In this document: one piece after another, positions 61,815 to 64,000 of the stretch
Layout: every line of letters begins with the position of its first letter
How positions within the stretch are numbered: the stretch's first letter is position 1
NCBI GenBank assembly: GCA_025174535.1
Contig: JALBUN010000048.1
Span: 2,254,603 to 2,318,602 of the forward strand
Origin: Cantharellus purpuraceus
Lineage: Eukaryota; Basidiomycota; Agaricomycetes; Cantharellales; Hydnaceae
Length of the DNA: 64,000 bases
Direction of reading: 5' to 3'
Position numbers and translations under genes: made by a program
Notes under the pieces: generated by a model
Database searches by the model: none
The model's input: only the letters and a program-made list of their open reading frames with translations
Told to the model about the DNA's origin: nothing

Positions 61815-63244
61815 TGTATGGGAATCACCTTTTCCCTATCAAATTCCATTTATGCAGCACCAATGTGCTATTCTTTGCTTTTCCATTCCTAAATATCAGC
61901 ATATATTTGATGCTTGTACCTGGAATGGACTTATTCAAATATTCTCTATTTTTCCATATTTTTCTGGGAATATTCCATGCAGAACTCAGCCCAGAATCAT
62001 TTATTTCTGCTGTGCTACAGTTGTGGACCCATAGGCGCCCACAAACCTTCGCGCAGCCGGCTCTCCCCTTTTGGACCAGGCATTTGGCCTCAATTCAAGC
62101 TCAGATGTCTCTGATCAATAAATATTCTGTAACTTAACAACCACAGCCTCTCAGGGCACTATTTTCCGTGGAGATCATCACATGACATGTGGCTATCCAT
62201 GGCTGTCCAAACCAGTGCAGAAAACAGGGTGGACACCCTTCTTTTGCCTGATCAGTGCCTAGCTCAGGGATCAGATCAGCTGATGGGTGATCAAATCAGG
62301 TGATTGCCTTGGAATATTCTACCCCTTTCCATAACATTCTAGCTGTTTCCTTCTATTATTAGATAGAACTTTCCAGAACCATTATTCAGCTCCTGATCAG
62401 TGTTAGTGCTGTGATCAGATCCTGTGATTGGCTTGGAATATTCTACCCCTTTCTTCCACCTTCCACAACCTTCCAGTAGCTTCCATCTATTAATAGGTAG
62501 AATATTCCAGAAGCATTAGTCAGCCCCTGTAAATACAATATATAAGGAGGCCATTCTGCCTCTGAAAGAAGAACATATATCATATTCTACCCATCTTCTG
62601 CACACCAGTGTGACTAGAGTGACATACAGTGTCATCCTCTATCTCAGTAACTGTTGATTACCAGTTCAAGGATCTTTTACAGTTGTGTAACTGTACTTGA
62701 TTGCACTCGAAGTAGTGATATTCCTGCTTTGGGCGTGAGTGTAGTATCTGCCTCACGTGACTACGAATCTACAGGGTGAGATTGTCTGTCGATAGTCCTG
62801 CCATTAGTGCTCTTGTTTAAGTAACTAGTGTGTACTGCCTTTGCAGAGCATTAGAAGCTTGAACTTGTGTGAAGCAGTTGCTAGACTACTTCACACATTG
62901 CTGTTACCCGCTTCTGAGTGCCACTGGTTGGACGGTTGGATTCATCCACCTACTTCCTTTAGCCTCTAAGTGCATTCCCCTCTTTTTGGAATATCTGGAC
63001 CCCTAAGCGTCCGTGAACTCTAGACTCTGGAAGTCTTATTCATTTCTTGCTGCTAAGAAACGTATTACCTTTCTGCGTATAGTCTGCATTGACCAATACA
63101 AAGGATTGTAACCAAAGTACAAACGTTAAATTGTTTCTGGAGTTGTGCTGCAGCAGGGTTTGATATTCTTCTCAGCTGTTCATTCACGGAATTGTGGTGA
63201 TTTAGAGTTTGCCCTAACACCATAATTTTGCGGGTTCCAAAACA
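61815..63244 (+). mobile_element. LTR-H copy 2 (1430 bp) with perfect target-site duplication
   Basis: TGTATGGGAATCACC...GGGTTCCAAAACA is flanked by ACCAG on both sides (61810-61814, 63245-63249). It splits the copia frame DIRW/FLGMA. AATACAATATATAAGGAGG near 62535 is its TATA-type element. Confidence 0.93.
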
Positions 63245-63333
63245 ACCAGCGGATGTCACCCATGTCAACAATGTTGATGATATTTTGAAGGCTGTTATAT
63301 GTTTGCATCATTGCTTTGTTGTTGCTTGTTGTG

Positions 63334-63821
63334 ATGTCGGTTCGCTTAAGGAATAGATCCTATAAGCCTGCGCACAACGGTCAGGAATGTATATGGTTCA
63401 ATGGAATTGTGAAAGAATATGGGATTGCCAATGGCATAAGAGAGACATGGTGGGGATCTTGGACGTTGAAAGAGTTTTGGAAGTATTTTGACACGTGGAG
63501 GTGGCTTAACATGCCCATGGAGCTCGGCGTATTTTTGATAGTCCTCTGTGTCCAGAGACCAGTGTGACATATTATTAGAAGTGATGTTGGAGAGGGGAAT
63601 AGAATGGGAAGCCATGTGAATGATGATGAAAGGATCGGTGTGAATAGAAGGCTGATAATGATTGATGGCGATGAAACACGAGTGACAATCGATGGCTCGA
63701 ATTAGAGACTGAGGTGGATAGGGAGTTGCGGCGCTATTTAAAAGTTGATACGAAAAGACGCTGGCGGAGTTGGACTGTCAGAGTGGTTCGATATGCGTCC
63801 TCGATGCGTCCTGGCTCGTCA
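63334..63821 (-). mobile_element. LTR-E copy 5 (488 bp), internally deleted
   Basis: Both LTR-E ends are present (TGTCGGTTCGC at 63334, CTCGTCA at 63821) with flanks GTGA and GCGA; excision restores copia DDMAIAITTS, so it is a genuine 4-bp duplication. About 930 bp from codon 78 of the ORF to near the end are deleted, with the junction near 63382. The ORF start at 63615 (MASHSIPLSNIT) remains. Confidence 0.9.
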
Positions 63822-64000
63822 GCGATTGCCATGTCATCAACATGGATGGTGACCATGGCATCACCTGAGTGATCGTGTTTCACAAAGACACTGTGGTCAA
63901 CACTTACCCGGGTGAATCCTACCCTTTGCATCTCACCACATAGTCTCTCATACCAACATCGCCCAGCCTGACACAAGCCATAGAGTGACTTGTGTAATTT

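Larger units (their letters stand above)
59424..64000 (-). pseudogene. pol: Ty1/copia pol (RT-RNase H), carrying three LTR insertions; runs off the right edge
   Basis: From the right edge: KLHKSLYGLCQAGRCWYERL, VGFTRVSVDHSVFVKHD, TIHVDDMAIA, then LTR-E copy 5 (63334-63821), ITTSNNKAMMQTYNSLQNII, DMGDIRW, LTR-H copy 2 (61815-63244), FLGMAVTCDRDAKTISLSQH, FGMQDSYGVTTPLDHNV, LAGVGSLMYASLATRPDITF, QRVLHYLKWT then TGA, DSDYASCIDSCCSTSGYAF, LTR-E copy 4 (59913-61328), SISWSSKRQPIVTTSTCEAE, AMWLRCLLELLGHKQ, YSDNSGSI, a frame change, TKDPTFHAHSKHIDVQFHY and MPADIMTKVLPRDKHEKF. RT and RNase H motifs are otherwise well kept. Gag, protease and integrase would lie beyond the window. Confidence 0.92.

Noticed and set aside
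61814..62137. 107-codon ORF shared by LTR-H copies 2 and 3 (31588-31911)
   Set aside because: Its ATG depends on a flanking target-site base plus the first LTR bases, copy 1 does not conserve it, and the copies are too similar for conservation to mean much.
1..64000. tRNA, rRNA or snoRNA genes
   Set aside because: None recognised by eye; a covariance-model scan would be needed to exclude them.

Overview
The window reads as nuclear DNA of a filamentous basidiomycete, most likely an Agaricomycete. Three things point there. Host-type genes have roughly 50-bp GT-AG introns. One of them is a NACHT-type NLR of the kind that is abundant in mushroom-forming fungi. The rest is dominated by chromodomain-bearing Ty3/gypsy retrotransposons (chromoviruses) with Ty1/copia and Helitron debris. 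I see no bacterial-style operons, no rRNA and no tRNA gene. Almost nothing here is an intact host gene; the region is a nested, rearranged transposon island with a few gene relics at its left edge.

Layout. 1-2204: NLR (STAND NTPase) pseudogene on the minus strand with a tandemly duplicated exon block. 3019-4620: two out-of-order fragments of a DUF676 (ROG1-like) serine esterase. 4900-7512: LTR fragments, a 3'-terminal ORF of an LTR element, and LTR-H. 7513-15211: a decayed Ty3/gypsy element (family 1, LTR-B), itself hit by LTR-A, LTR-B and LTR-D. 15212-27416: a third chromovirus type (family F) in scrambled order, broken by two inverted copies of a long LTR (LTR-E) and by LTR-I, LTR-D and LTR-C. 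27417-36385: LTR-B nested in LTR-B, then family 2 copy a (LTR-A) with LTR-H in its gag. 36386-42282: the best preserved chromovirus (family 3, LTR-C). 42283-47445: a shattered plus-strand family 1 element. 47446-57736: Helitron scraps, family 2 copies b and c, and a coiled-coil/cysteine-cluster gene. 57737-59075: a second copy of that gene plus unassigned DNA. 59076-64000: a Ty1/copia element running off the window and carrying LTR-E, LTR-H and a deleted LTR-E, each bounded by target-site duplications.

The most interesting items are these. (1) LTR-E is a 1.4-kb LTR that carries an open reading frame of about 144 codons in its U3; a divergent relative of that ORF sits immediately upstream of the polypurine tract of an LTR-C element. 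(2) All three gypsy families with a readable 5' junction show a Tf1/sushi-like self-priming signature: the bases just after the 5' LTR are complementary to the predicted transcript start. (3) Target-site duplications split between distant places allow at least three rearrangements to be reconstructed. (4) Family 2 has a conserved A AAA AAA slippery heptamer directly before the gag stop. (5) The NLR has a run of duplicated, phase-compatible mini-exons. Many lesions are CG to TG/CA changes, which suggests cytosine-methylation or RIP-like decay. LTR family letters are local names made up for this window.
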